Assembly (NCBI GenBank): GCA_903853895.1
Contig: CAINUX010000232.1
Coordinates: 1-49,599 of the forward strand
Direction of reading: 5' to 3'
DNA length: 49,599 nt
Origin: an uncultured beta proteobacterium
Lineage (GTDB): Bacteria > Pseudomonadota > Gammaproteobacteria > Burkholderiales > Burkholderiaceae_C
Shown: piece after piece, positions 40,119 to 49,560 of the stretch
Numbering within the stretch: the first letter of the stretch is position 1
Layout: every line of letters starts with the position of its first letter
Notes under the pieces: model-generated
Seen by the model: only the letters and a program-made list of their open reading frames with translations
The model's database searches: none
What the model was told of the DNA's origin: nothing
Translations under genes and position numbers: made by a program

Positions 40119-41720
40119 CTAGGCCAGGTTGTCTTCCGCGACGCGCGGCAAGATCAAGACGAAGCGGGTACCGCTGCCCACATTGCTCTGTACTTCGACC
40201 GATCCGCTTAGTACGGAGTGGATCAGGTTGTAAACAATGTTGAGGCCAAGGCCACTTCCTCCCTGTCCCAACCGGGTTGTAAAAAAGGGATCAAAAATTC
40301 GGCGCAAGTTCATTTCAGGTATGCCGGCGCCATTGTCTTCAACCACCAATTCAATTGAATCCGGTGACAGCAGGCGCGCAGTGATTCGAATGACGCCATG
40401 GTCGCGATTTTCAAATCCATGCACTACGGCGTTATTGATCAGGTTGGTGAGGACTTGCCCCAACTGCCCGGGGTAGCTGGTCATCACAACGCCCCTGGGA
40501 ATGTCGACCTGGATCTCATGCTTGCCGCGCTTGAAGCTCGGACTCAGGGTGAGCACGGTCTCAGCGACCACGTTGTCCAGCTGGAATTCGCGGCGTTGCG
40601 CACGGGTGCGGTCAACTGCCACCTGCTTGAAACCGCCAATCAACTCTACCGCCACATTGAGGTTGCGCATCAGCAGGTCGCTGGCGTGACGTGTGCTTTC
40701 GACAAACGTCGCGAGGTCGGATCGGGTGATTCCGGTCTTGCTGGCACTCTCAAATGTTTCGCTCAAATGCTCCAGCGTGCTGGCCACGGTGACACAGGTG
40801 CCAATGGGCGTGTTCAACTCGTGTGCCACCCCGGCCACCAAGGCACCCAGAGCCGCCAGCCTTTCTGAACGTTGAATTTCGTCGTGCGCGCTTTTGAGCG
40901 CTGCCATAGCGTCAACCAGTTCCCGATTGGCCTCCTTGAGGGACTGGGTGCGTTCATTGACGCGTTGCTCCAGCGTGGCGTTGAGCTCGTGGACCTGGGA
41001 AATCTGTTCGTTCAGATTACCACGCATGGTGTCCAGACCTTGTGCGAGTGCACCCATTTCGTCCTGGCGGATCACCGTGACTGGCTTGGTCAACTCCCCG
41101 CTGGACAGACGCTTGGCATCGCTGAGCAATTGACGCAATGGCCGCATCAGACGGTGTTCGAACAGCAAGAACAGCAAACCAAATGAAATCACTACCTGCA
41201 TCAGCAGCGCGATTCCGGCTGTGCCCAGTTTCCCGAGGAATTGCTCCCGCACATGGACGGTGGACATCTCGACAGACACGCGTCCGATGGTGGCGCCATC
41301 GCGCAGCACCGGTCGTATTTCCTGCATCAGCACTCCACCGCTGGGAACAGGCTTTTGCACCAGCATAAACTGTCCCAATGCAGCGTCTTCGACGCGGATG
41401 CGGATGACGTCAGGGTTGGACATGACCGAATGGACAAACGACTCGGCTGCTGGAACATCGACGTGCCAAAGCGGGGTTGACAGGCTTTGTGCCAGCAAGT
41501 TGCAATACTGCTGGAGCAAGGAGGTGATGCGGGCGTCGATCTCTCGCTGGTAACCGTCCACCGCCAGTACCGGACCGACTGCCAACACGGGCATCAGAAT
41601 TCCCAAGACCGTTCCCAGAACGATGGATCCCTTGAGCGACAGGGATGCAAACCATCGTCTCAACTGCATCTCTCCGGTGCGCACCACAAGGCATCGACAC
41701 TTGGAAGGCCCATAAGACAT
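40119..41720 (-). CDS. Sensor histidine kinase with HAMP and periplasmic domain
   Basis: This kinase has up to 533 residues. The first membrane segment (SIVLGTVLGILMPVLAVGPVLAVDGY) and the second (GIALLMQVVISFGLLFLLFEHRLM) flank a periplasmic domain of about 115 residues. HAMP and coiled-coil regions follow, then H300 in AGVAHELNTPIG, the N-box QVLTNLINNAVVHG, and the G boxes EDNGAGI and GQGGSGLGLNI. The start is uncertain: ATG 41720 is used, and ATG 41669 (MQLRRWFASLS) sits behind GGAGAG and is equally plausible. No response regulator gene is adjacent, so its partner lies elsewhere. Confidence 0.9.
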   Translation of the reverse strand: MSYGPSKCRCLVVRTGEMQLRRWFASLSLKGSIVLGTVLGILMPVLAVGPVLAVDGYQREIDARITSLLQQYCNLLAQSLSTPLWHVDVPAAESFVHSVMSNPDVIRIRVEDAALGQFMLVQKPVPSGGVLMQEIRPVLRDGATIGRVSVEMSTVHVREQFLGKLGTAGIALLMQVVISFGLLFLLFEHRLMRPLRQLLSDAKRLSSGELTKPVTVIRQDEMGALAQGLDTMRGNLNEQISQVHELNATLEQRVNERTQSLKEANRELVDAMAALKSAHDEIQRSERLAALGALVAGVAHELNTPIGTCVTVASTLEHLSETFESASKTGITRSDLATFVESTRHASDLLMRNLNVAVELIGGFKQVAVDRTRAQRREFQLDNVVAETVLTLSPSFKRGKHEIQVDIPRGVVMTSYPGQLGQVLTNLINNAVVHGFENRDHGVIRITARLLSPDSIELVVEDNGAGIPEMNLRRIFDPFFTTRLGQGGSGLGLNIVYNLIHSVLSGSVEVQSNVGSGTRFVLILPRVAEDNLA

Positions 41721-41848
41721 GGCTGCGCGATTGTCACGGTTGATCTCCAGATAGTGTTATGAATTATCAGCCAGAACATACAACAAACGGGCATTCACCG
41801 GCACGTCGAAGGGTCGGAGAACCGTCGGGAGAAGCAGAGGCGAGATAC

Positions 41849-42546
41849 CTAACGCGCCGGATACCGGACCAGGCTCATATCTGGGGGTAAACCATTGAGT
41901 TTGTTGATGGTCTGGTACTCACGTTGCCAGCGGCCGGTTTGCAGCCAGCTCTGCACGGTTTGCTAGATGGCCGGTGCCAGCTCTCTGGCCTTGCTGTGCA
42001 GTAGCAGGTAGGTAGGTTCTTCCCGCACGGTGGCGGCGAGCGTGATGCGGTCAGTGTTCTTGCTCTTGATCAGCGACTCAACCGCCAACGTGCCGCACAC
42101 GTACCCAGGGACTGTTGCCACAGATACTCGGGAGGCTTGCCAGTCCACTGTGGGTCGTTCGCGCGAATGAACATGCCAAACCGTACCGATTGAAGGGGCC
42201 CAATGCGAATGACATCGGGTGGATAGTCCGGGGGTAACTTGGTAATGCGAAAGAACTCGGCGTCAACGGAGCCACTGGCAAATAAGTTACGTGATCGCGC
42301 GGTAGGGTAAAACTTCAATACCGGTGCCGTTCCGGACTCACGCAGGATCGCTGAAATCAGCGGCCCATACATTTCAAGTGATTCGCGTGCTGCGACCTGA
42401 ATCGTGGGAATCTCAGCGCCAGACTCACTGGCCAGGCATGTTGGAATTGCAAACCAGAACAGGCAAGCCAATAGACCCAGCGCTGCGCTAAGGTCCGAGG
42501 GTGTTGTAGCTCTTTTCGCACAGGGTTGGATAAAGTGATTGGACAC
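41849..42546 (-). pseudogene. Broken solute-binding protein gene (frameshift and internal stop)
   Basis: Reading starts at GTG 42546 (AAGG seven bases upstream) with a signal peptide (ALGLLACLFWFAIPTCLAS) and a family 3-like mature region (IPTIQVAARESLEMYGPLISAILRE, KFYPTARSRNLFASGSVDAEFFRI). Near 42110-42150 the frame is lost, and the homologous continuation (VATVPGYVCGTLAVESLIKSKN...) is in another frame. That frame then meets a TAG at 41965-41963, after which the expected C-terminus (QTVQSWLQTGRWQREYQTINKLNG) continues to TAG 41851-41849. Two independent lesions make a functional product unlikely. It is divergent from the diguanylate cyclase gene. Confidence 0.8.
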
Positions 42547-42733
42547 AAGTATCCTTCGTCGCAACGCCAACAACCGCGTAAACATCCTTGGCTGCGACAA
42601 CCAGACCAGATGACTTGGAACTTGGGCAGCATTGCTATGCGCCATGCCATACTACGTTGAGGCCCTGTACCTCTGCCGGGCGGCAGTGTTGGCGTGGTGC
42701 CAGCAGGATCTTAGTGCAAGTAGGGAATCCAAA

Positions 42734-44923
42734 ATGGAACCGCGCCGTCCGGTGCTTTACAAAGTTGCGGAGCAGAAATCCCGTTCAATACGATGGACGT
42801 TCGGATGGCTCTTCCTATTCTTTTCGGTATTTTTCCATTCATTGGGGCAAGCTGCGCAGTCCGAATCACTCGAACTCAAACCGGAGCAGCGCGCCTGGTT
42901 GACGCAACACAAGGAACAATCGTTCAGTGTCGGATTCGATCCCTTTGGCGGAGTGGACAGTTTCGAGTTGCGCGGGCAGCGCATGGGTTTTTTGCATTTG
43001 CTTCTGGCAGACATCCAGAAGCGAACGGGCCTCAAGCTGACTCCAGCCGAAAGCACCGGCTGGGATGACGCTTACAGCCGCTTTGTAGCCGGAAAGATCG
43101 ACGTTTTGTATGGTGCCAACGCCACGCCAGAGCGCGAAAAAATCATGCGTTTTACAGCGCCTGCACAGCGATATCCCTATGTTGTCCTGGCACCCAAGGA
43201 CGGCACCGTGCAGGCGCTGGCTGATATGGATGGCAAGCGCCTGGGTTTTATTGACAACGACTTTGTTCTGGAGGCGCTGCCGCCTGCCTACCCCAACATC
43301 CGTTTCAACCCCAGCTTTTTTGCCGACCAGAACCTGGCGTTGGCGGCGCTGAAGCAAAACCGGATTGACGCCTTTGTAACTTCCGGCGGTGGCGTGGAGG
43401 TGGAGTACCTCGTCAACAACCCGGAACTGGGTGTGATTGCGAAACTGCGTGCCATTACGTCGGACATGACACTGGCGGTCCTGCACAAAGACGCCGTGCT
43501 GGCCAGCATTCTGGAAAGCTATCTCCGCCAGAGCCCAGTGACGATTGACGCTATGGCTCGCACTGCACTCCAGTTGTACCACCGAAAGGCCTTGCGGCTA
43601 ACCGACGCCGAGCTCGATTGGCTGGAGAAATCCGGCGAAGCGGTGGTTGGGGTTGCCGAAGACTATTTGCCGTTTGACTACTACAACAAGGGCAGTTACC
43701 AGGGCATTGCGGGCGAATCGCTGAAGGCCATTGCCGACACCATAGGCCTGCGGTTCAAGGTGGTCTCTGCGCCCTTTGCCCAGGTGATGGACCAGGCGCG
43801 CGCCGGCACAGTGCATGTGGTTGATATGGCCAAGACGGAGGAGCGGCTGCGTGACTTTCTCTTTCCGCACCCCATCAGCACCGAGCGCGATATCGTCATC
43901 GGCCTCAAGAGCAGCCAGCCCGTACCCGATATCTATGCTCTCGACGGCTTGCGGGTCGCGGTCATCGACGGCTTCTGGCACGAGGAATACCTGCGCAAGA
44001 ACCTGCGCCATCCCCGCATCGTCAAGACACAGGACATCATGGAGTCACTGCGCAAGGTGCGCGAGGGAGAGGCCGACTACCTGATAGAAAATCCGACGGT
44101 GATCGAGTTCTACATCAACGGCCTGGGTTATCAGGATCTGGTCAAGCGGGGCAACACTTCCAGTGATTCCTTTGTGTACTTTGGTGTGAGCCGCTCCCAG
44201 CCCGAGCTGGCCGGGATCATGGACAAGGTCATTCCCCTGCTGTCATTCGAAGAAATGAAGTACCGCGGCATACAGTCGGTGCCAACCCTGACCAACCAAT
44301 CCACTTTGCGACTGCGATGGGTGTCAGGCCTGCTGTCCGTCGCGCTGGTGGTCATTGTGGTGGCAACTGCGGTAACCGCCCGCAAGCTGACCAACGAACG
44401 CCTGGCTACGCAGTTTCTGCGAGAGCGCGAGCAACTGCTGTACACCGATGCACTGACGGGCTTGCTGAACCGCAACCACTACAGCCACCACGCCGAGGCA
44501 TTGAGTAAAGGCGTCGGTTTTCCGCAGGCCGTTGTCGTCGCCGACCTGAACAACCTCAAGCGTACCAACGACACCTACGGGCACTCCGCGGGTGATCGCC
44601 TCATCGGGTTGTGGGCCGAAGCTGCTAGCGCCCACTGGCCGCAGGCCAAGGGGTACCGCATGGGCGGCGACGAATTCCTTTTACTGATTCCATTGCCAGA
44701 AGGTGGGATCGCAATTGAGTTGCAGCTGGAAGCCTTCCAGCAACGCTGTGCTTCTTTGACTTATGCCTTGCCCGATGGGTCCGCCATGCAGCCCCATAGC
44801 GCCCTGGGCTTTGCTCTGCGCAGCGATCCTGCGATCAGCCTTGAGCAATGCATGGCCCAGGCTGATGCCCGCATGTATGCGATGAAAGCGATGCAGAAGA
44901 AGCGCAGTACGGACATGGCCTGA
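42734..44923 (+). CDS. Diguanylate cyclase with two periplasmic SBP_bac_3 sensor domains
   Basis: This is an inner-membrane c-di-GMP synthase of about 729 residues. After a signal anchor (about 18-38) come two tandem family 3 binding-protein domains (about 50-285, FSVGFDPFGGVDSFELRGQRMGFLHLLLADIQKR; about 300-520, AVVGVAEDYLPFDYYNKGSYQGIAGESLKAI). A membrane helix at about 527-550 and a GGDEF domain follow, with DALTGLLNRNHY, DLNNLKRTND and an intact GGDEF at 644-648. The residues at the product-inhibition site (RxxD five residues before GGDEF) read WPQA, so allosteric I-site inhibition is absent. The start is ATG 42734 after AGGGAA. Confidence 0.93.
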   Translation: MEPRRPVLYKVAEQKSRSIRWTFGWLFLFFSVFFHSLGQAAQSESLELKPEQRAWLTQHKEQSFSVGFDPFGGVDSFELRGQRMGFLHLLLADIQKRTGLKLTPAESTGWDDAYSRFVAGKIDVLYGANATPEREKIMRFTAPAQRYPYVVLAPKDGTVQALADMDGKRLGFIDNDFVLEALPPAYPNIRFNPSFFADQNLALAALKQNRIDAFVTSGGGVEVEYLVNNPELGVIAKLRAITSDMTLAVLHKDAVLASILESYLRQSPVTIDAMARTALQLYHRKALRLTDAELDWLEKSGEAVVGVAEDYLPFDYYNKGSYQGIAGESLKAIADTIGLRFKVVSAPFAQVMDQARAGTVHVVDMAKTEERLRDFLFPHPISTERDIVIGLKSSQPVPDIYALDGLRVAVIDGFWHEEYLRKNLRHPRIVKTQDIMESLRKVREGEADYLIENPTVIEFYINGLGYQDLVKRGNTSSDSFVYFGVSRSQPELAGIMDKVIPLLSFEEMKYRGIQSVPTLTNQSTLRLRWVSGLLSVALVVIVVATAVTARKLTNERLATQFLREREQLLYTDALTGLLNRNHYSHHAEALSKGVGFPQAVVVADLNNLKRTNDTYGHSAGDRLIGLWAEAASAHWPQAKGYRMGGDEFLLLIPLPEGGIAIELQLEAFQQRCASLTYALPDGSAMQPHSALGFALRSDPAISLEQCMAQADARMYAMKAMQKKRSTDMA

Positions 44924-44927
44924 AACC

Positions 44928-46448
44928 ATGCACTACCGTAAGCTGTCAACGGCCATGTCTTTCTGGGTGCAGCGCGGCGGCCTCGTCTTCACCTTGGCCG
45001 CCTCAGCGCTGCAGGCGGCTGCTGGCAGCCCCGCCAACGCGGACACCAAGCCCTGCCGTATCGATGGCGTGCCCAACGAACTGCAATGCGGCGTCATCCA
45101 GCGGCCACTGGACCTGGCCCGGCCACAGGGCGTGCAGATCGACGTGCACTACCTGGTGGTTCCGGCCCTGGCGCGCAACAAACGGCGCGACACGGTGCTA
45201 GTGCTGGCCGGTGGGCCCGGGCAAAGCGCCATCAGTATTGCGCCTGCGGTATTGCCACGGCTCACGCGGCTGAACTACCGCCGCGACCTGGTCTTCATTG
45301 ACCAGCGCGGCACCGGCCAATCGGCGCCGCTGCAATGTGCAGACGACAGCCACTTGCCGGTGGCGCAGGCGCTGGACCCGCGCGCACTGTTGCAACGGTT
45401 GGAGCAATGCCGCCTGGCGCTGGCCCAGCTGCCCCATGGCGATCTGCGCATGTATACGACCACCATCGCCATGCAGGATTTCGAGGCCGTGCGTCAGCAA
45501 CTGGGTGCGCCGCAGTGGAACCTGATTGGCGCCTCGTACGGCACCCGCGCCGCGCTGGAATACCTGCGCCTTTTCCCGGACAAGGTGCGCCGCACCGTGC
45601 TGGACGGCGTGGCTCCGCCTGACATGGTGTTGCCGGCCAGTTTTTCGACCGACGGCCAGGCCGCGCTGGATGCCGCCCTGCTGGCCTGCGAGCAAGATGC
45701 TGCCTGTGCGAAACAGTATCCGCAGTTGCGCCGGCAATGGGTGGCGTTGCTGCAAGGGTTGCCACGTGCGGTCAGTGTCCTGCACCCTGTGACGGGGCTG
45801 CCCGAACACTTCACGCTGACCCGGGACCTGCTGCTGCGAAGCGTGCGCTCGCCGCTGTACGTGCCCGCGCTGACCTCGGCGTTGCCTGCCGCCATCGATG
45901 CGGCCAGCCAGGGGCGTTGGGAAGGCTTGCTGGGCCTGGGTAGTGGCTTGGCCGGGGGTGGTGGCAAGCGCAAAGCCACGCGCCTGGCCATGGGCATGCA
46001 CTTTTCGGTGGTCTGCGCGGAGGACGTGCCGCGCCTGGGCACCACGAGCTTGGCGGGTGATAAGCCCGGTGCTGACTTTGGAAACGCGGACGCCGCCTTC
46101 TACGCCCAGGCCTGCCAGAACTGGCCACGGGGCGCGGTGGCGTCCGACTTCTACACCTTGCCGTTGGCACCCTCACCGGTGCTGGTGCTCAGTGGTGGCG
46201 CCGACCCGGCCACGCCGCCGCGCCACGGTCAGCGGGTGGCACGGGCCCTGGGCGCAACCAACGCTGCGCGGGTGCAGCACATCGTGGTGCCGCAGGCCGG
46301 TCACGGAGTGGCTGCAGTGGGCTGTATGAACGACGTGCTGTTTCGCTTTATCGATGCGACCCAAGACGGCGATGCGTTGCCGCAAGACGCCCGTTGCGCC
46401 CTCAAGATTCCTCGCCCCACGGTGTTTGTGCCGGTACAAAAACCATGA
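44928..46448 (+). CDS. Exported alpha/beta hydrolase (TAP/prolyl-aminopeptidase-like)
   Basis: This 506-residue protein has a signal peptide (LVFTLAASALQAAAGSPANA) and a TAP-family hydrolase fold. The oxyanion region is LAGGPGQSA, DLVFIDQRGTGQSAPLQC follows, and the nucleophile is S203 in GASYGT. The acid is D426 in GGADPATPP and the base is H459 in AGHGV. The C-terminal cap resembles tripeptidyl or prolyl aminopeptidases, so cleavage of short peptides or esters in the periplasm is likely. It starts four bases after the diguanylate cyclase stop and overlaps the ABC ATPase gene (ATGA), forming a hydrolase-exporter operon. Confidence 0.92.
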   Translation: MHYRKLSTAMSFWVQRGGLVFTLAASALQAAAGSPANADTKPCRIDGVPNELQCGVIQRPLDLARPQGVQIDVHYLVVPALARNKRRDTVLVLAGGPGQSAISIAPAVLPRLTRLNYRRDLVFIDQRGTGQSAPLQCADDSHLPVAQALDPRALLQRLEQCRLALAQLPHGDLRMYTTTIAMQDFEAVRQQLGAPQWNLIGASYGTRAALEYLRLFPDKVRRTVLDGVAPPDMVLPASFSTDGQAALDAALLACEQDAACAKQYPQLRRQWVALLQGLPRAVSVLHPVTGLPEHFTLTRDLLLRSVRSPLYVPALTSALPAAIDAASQGRWEGLLGLGSGLAGGGGKRKATRLAMGMHFSVVCAEDVPRLGTTSLAGDKPGADFGNADAAFYAQACQNWPRGAVASDFYTLPLAPSPVLVLSGGADPATPPRHGQRVARALGATNAARVQHIVVPQAGHGVAAVGCMNDVLFRFIDATQDGDALPQDARCALKIPRPTVFVPVQKP

Positions 46449-47260
46449 TCCATATCGACAACGTGAGCAAGCAGTTTGTCGCGCGCACCGGCGGCTCGCT
46501 GTTCAAGCGCGGCACGCACCAGACCGTGCACGCCGTGCGCGGCGTCACACTGCACGCGCCCAGCGGCCGCATCACCGGCCTGCTGGGTCCCAACGGTGCG
46601 GGCAAGACCACCACGCTGCGCATGCTGGGCGGTCTGTTCCAGCCCGACGGTGGCAGCATCACGGTTGACGGCATCGTGGTGGCCCAGGCGCCGCAGCAGG
46701 CGCTGGCGCGCATGGGCATTCTGGGCGATGCGCACGGCCTCTACCCGCGGTTGTCGGCGCGGGAAAACATTGTCTACTTTGGCCGTCTGCAGGGCATGGA
46801 AGCGGACGCGGCGCATGCACGGGCGCAAGAGCTGTCGCACCTGCTCGATATGGGCAGTATCCTGGACCGCAGGGCCGAGGGCTTCAGCCAGGGCGAGCGC
46901 ATGAAGACGGCGCTGGCACGGGCCTTGGTGCATGACCCGGCCAACATCGTGCTGGACGAGCCGACCAATGGCCTGGATGTGCTGGCCACGCGCGCGCTGC
47001 GCGAGGTGTTGCGCCACCTGCGCTCACCGGCCGGCGGCGGCAAGTGCATTGTGTTTTCGACCCACATCATGCAAGAGGTGGAGCAACTGTGCGAGCATGT
47101 CGTCGTTGTCTCCCAAGGCCGCAGTGTGGCCGAGGGCACGGTGCCGGAACTGCTGGCGCTGGCCGGAGAAACCCGGTTCGAGGACGCCTTTGTCAAACTG
47201 GCGTTTCCCCAAAGCCATACCAATATCTCTGCGCCGGAGGCGGCATGCGCACAAGTCTGA
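46445..47260 (+). CDS. ABC transporter ATPase (NatA-type exporter)
   Basis: This 271-residue ATPase has Walker A GPNGAGKT (48-55), the signature FSQGE (147-151), Walker B NIVLDEPT (171-174) and the H-loop FSTHIM. The signature is FSQGE rather than LSGGQ, as in several NatA and drug-exporter ATPases. The start overlaps the hydrolase stop (ATG 46445), and the end overlaps the NatB-like gene by 16 bases. It should drive the integral membrane partner encoded next. The substrate is unknown; sodium or a toxic compound are family precedents. Confidence 0.92.
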   Translation: MIHIDNVSKQFVARTGGSLFKRGTHQTVHAVRGVTLHAPSGRITGLLGPNGAGKTTTLRMLGGLFQPDGGSITVDGIVVAQAPQQALARMGILGDAHGLYPRLSARENIVYFGRLQGMEADAAHARAQELSHLLDMGSILDRRAEGFSQGERMKTALARALVHDPANIVLDEPTNGLDVLATRALREVLRHLRSPAGGGKCIVFSTHIMQEVEQLCEHVVVVSQGRSVAEGTVPELLALAGETRFEDAFVKLAFPQSHTNISAPEAACAQV

Positions 47261-48423
47261 TGAAAAGCTTCTGGATCGTCTTCGCCAAGGAAGTGTCGGA
47301 TGCGCTGCGCGACCGCCGCACCCTGCTGCGCCTGCTGGTGCCCGCAGTGCTAATGGGGCCGCTGTTGCTGTTGGCGCTGTCGGGTTTGATCGCCTCACTG
47401 GAGGCACGCGCCGAGAAGCGCGAGGTACTGGTGGTTGGCATGGAGCACGCCCCCACGCTGCGCAATTTTCTGGAGCGCCAGACCTACGCTATCCAGAGCG
47501 CGCCGGCTGACTACGAGGCGCGCCTGCGGGCCACTACGCTGCTGGAGCCGGTGCTGGTGATTGGTGAAGACTTTGAGCGCGAACTGCTGGCCGGTGAGCG
47601 CCCCACGGTGGCCGTGGTCAGCGACAGTGCCAACCAGCGTGCCGGTGCCGGCGTGCCCACGCTGCTGCGGCTGCTGCAGGGCTTCAACCGCGAGCGTGCA
47701 ACGTTGAGCCTGGCCCTGCGCGGCGTGTCGACCGATCTGCTGCAAGCCGTGGACGTGGAAGATCGCGACCTGGCCAGCACCCAGGCCCGTGCCGCCCGCA
47801 TGACAGGCATCATTCCCATGTTCATCATCATGGCCGTGCTGTATGGCGCGCTGACGGCGGCGCTGGACAGCACGGCGGGCGAACGCGAACGCGGCTCGCT
47901 GGAGCCGCTGCTGATGAACCCGGCGTCGCACGTGGCGCTGGTGCTGGGCAAATGGGGTGCGGTGACCTTGCTGGGCATGGCGGTGGCGTTGCTGGCCAAC
48001 CTGAGCTTTGTGCCTGCGCAGTGGTTCATCAAGAGCGATAGCCTGCAGGCCATGTTCCAGTTCGGATGGTTTGAAGTGGTGGCTTTTTTGCTGTTGCAGT
48101 TGCCGCTGGCCGCCGGACTGGGTGCCGTGTTGATGGCCATGGCGATTCGCTCCAAAACGGTCAAGGAGGCGCAGGCTAGCAGCACAGTGGTGGTCACCCT
48201 GGTGGGGTTGGCGCCCATGGTCAGCCTGTTGAACCCGGGCGGGGATGCCGCGTGGTATCTGTGGGTACCGGGCCTGGCCCAGAACACCTTGATGCTGCTG
48301 GTGCTCAAGGGCGAGGCGCTGACGTGGGCGCGGGTGCTGCCCGGCGTGCTGGTGGGTGCCGTGCTGACGGTGGGGTGCCTGCTCTACGTGGCGCGGTCGA
48401 TGCGCGCCGCCGTGGCCCGGTAG
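47245..48423 (+). CDS. ABC-2-type membrane subunit (NatB-like)
   Basis: This is an inner-membrane protein of about 392 residues. The N-terminal segment ([24 protein letters not shown]) is followed by a large extracytoplasmic domain (about 50-190) and five or six C-terminal segments. The [21 protein letters not shown] stretch after the second membrane segment is the hallmark of NatB/ABC-2 permeases. ATG 47245 is preceded by GGAGG; ATG 47260 is a weaker alternative. Its last 40 bases overlap the convergent gluQRS gene. Confidence 0.9.
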   Translation: MRTSLMKSFWIVFAKEVSDALRDRRTLLRLLVPAVLMGPLLLLALSGLIASLEARAEKREVLVVGMEHAPTLRNFLERQTYAIQSAPADYEARLRATTLLEPVLVIGEDFERELLAGERPTVAVVSDSANQRAGAGVPTLLRLLQGFNRERATLSLALRGVSTDLLQAVDVEDRDLASTQARAARMTGIIPMFIIMAVLYGALTAALDSTAGERERGSLEPLLMNPASHVALVLGKWGAVTLLGMAVALLANLSFVPAQWFIKSDSLQAMFQFGWFEVVAFLLLQLPLAAGLGAVLMAMAIRSKTVKEAQASSTVVVTLVGLAPMVSLLNPGGDAAWYLWVPGLAQNTLMLLVLKGEALTWARVLPGVLVGAVLTVGCLLYVARSMRAAVAR

Positions 48424-49400
48424 CGGTCCACGTAGGCGGCCTGCCATGCGGGAATCCATCCGGCCAGCGCGTTGGCAACGGTGGCCTGCGTGGCAGCGGG
48501 CAAGCCCAACACATGCGCGGCCTGTTGCAGCGCTGCCAATGCTGCCGCCGGGCTGGCAGTGTCCAGGGCTAGCGCGCCGTTTTGTTTGGACAGTTTTTCA
48601 CCGTTGGCGCCCAGAACGAGCGGCGTGTGCAGGTACTGCGGCGTTGTCAAGCCGAGCGCGCGTTGCAACAAAATCTGCCGCGCAGTGTTGTCCGCCAGGT
48701 CGACGCCGCGCACCACCTGCGTGATGCTCTGCGCGCTATCGTCCACGACCACCGCCAGCTGGTAGGTGAAGCACCCGTCGGCACGCTTCAGCACGAAGTC
48801 GCCAACCTCGGCGGTGACGTCTTGCTGCTGTGCACCCAGGCGCAGGTCGTGCCACGCGATCGTGTGATGTGCTACCAAGTTAATAGCGGTATGAGTATAT
48901 TCCACGAGGGCTATCGGCTCGTTTTCCATGTGAGTGTCGGTGCGCAGGCGCCAGGCGCAGGGTGTGTGGCCCGAGTCGCGTCCGGGCACCAGACCGTGTC
49001 GACAGGTGCCCGGGTACACCAGCTCGGTGTGGCGCGCGCGCTGCTCGCCTGCCAGGGCGATAGCCGCCTCGATCTCCTTGCGTGAGCAAGCGCAGGGGTA
49101 GGCCAGACCAGCGGCGATCAACTGGTCCAGCGCCTCCTGGTACAGCGCGCACCGGGCGGATTGCCAGGCCACCGGTTCATCCGACTGCAAGCCACAGTCG
49201 GCCAGCTGCTGCAGGATGCGCGCTGCGGCGCCTGGCACAGTGCGGGGCGTGTCCACGTCTTCCATGCGCACCAGCCACTGGCCGCCGTGGGCTCTGGCGT
49301 CCAGCCAGCTCGCCAGCGCAGCCACCAGCGAGCCGGCGTGCAACGGGCCGGTCGGGGAGGGGGCGAACCTCCCTCTGTAGTTGGACGGTTGTTGGGTCAT
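48384..49400 (-). CDS. gluQRS: Glutamyl-Q tRNA(Asp) synthetase carrying an in-frame repeat insertion
   Basis: This 338-residue GluRS paralogue attaches glutamate to queuosine in tRNA(Asp). [14 protein letters not shown] (12-25) is the HIGH-like region, the zinc site is C103-x-C105, Y129 and C133, and GEKLSKQ (268-273) is the KMSKS-like loop. Residues about 156-180 ([19 protein letters not shown]...) are not part of the family and coincide with copy D of the dispersed repeat. The family sequence resumes at [13 protein letters not shown]. The frame is intact. Compared with family members the insert lengthens the protein by about 25 residues near the catalytic domain. It overlaps the end of the NatB-like gene by 40 bases. 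Confidence 0.93.
   Translation of the reverse strand: MTQQPSNYRGRFAPSPTGPLHAGSLVAALASWLDARAHGGQWLVRMEDVDTPRTVPGAAARILQQLADCGLQSDEPVAWQSARCALYQEALDQLIAAGLAYPCACSRKEIEAAIALAGEQRARHTELVYPGTCRHGLVPGRDSGHTPCAWRLRTDTHMENEPIALVEYTHTAINLVAHHTIAWHDLRLGAQQQDVTAEVGDFVLKRADGCFTYQLAVVVDDSAQSITQVVRGVDLADNTARQILLQRALGLTTPQYLHTPLVLGANGEKLSKQNGALALDTASPAAALAALQQAAHVLGLPAATQATVANALAGWIPAWQAAYVDRYRATAARIDRAT
48868..48925 (-). repeat. Dispersed 'LALVEY' repeat, copy D, inside gluQRS
   Basis: On the minus strand AAAACGAGCCGATAGCCC, TCGTGGAATATACTCATACC and GCTA-N9-TAGC (GCTATTAACTTGGTAGC) match copies A-C. It is translated as part of gluQRS (residues about 159-178, [17 protein letters not shown]), the same frame in which the other copies would read LALVEY. 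Confidence 0.9.
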
Positions 49401-49445
49401 ATCAGCCGGTGATTTTCTTGCATTTCTGGCACTCCTGGCGTGGCG

Positions 49446-49475
49446 GGTTTGGCGGGGTCGGTGGGCCGGGTATCC
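49446..49475. repeat. Dispersed repeat shared with 11349-11378
   Basis: The 30 bases 49446-49475 and 11349-11378 differ at a single position (49472, A for G). Similarity is weaker upstream (TCCT..TGGCG) and stops abruptly downstream, where IS110-like sequence begins. The copies are in the same orientation. Confidence 0.85.
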
Positions 49476-49483
49476 AATGGGAT

Positions 49484-49557
49484 GGACGCTCCCTCCTTAA
49501 CGGCATCGAATGTGCCAAAGTGGGGGCGTAACAACCACCCAAGCGAAAGGAGCGTCC
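49484..49557. promoter_or_regulatory. Inverted repeat that can sequester the transposase ribosome-binding site
   Basis: GGACGCTCC (49484-49492) is the exact reverse complement of GGAGCGTCC (49549-49557), which contains the AGGAG-like ribosome-binding site three bases before the ATG at 49561. In read-through RNA this stem would hide the start, a common safeguard in insertion sequences. Confidence 0.5.
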
Positions 49558-49560
49558 GCT

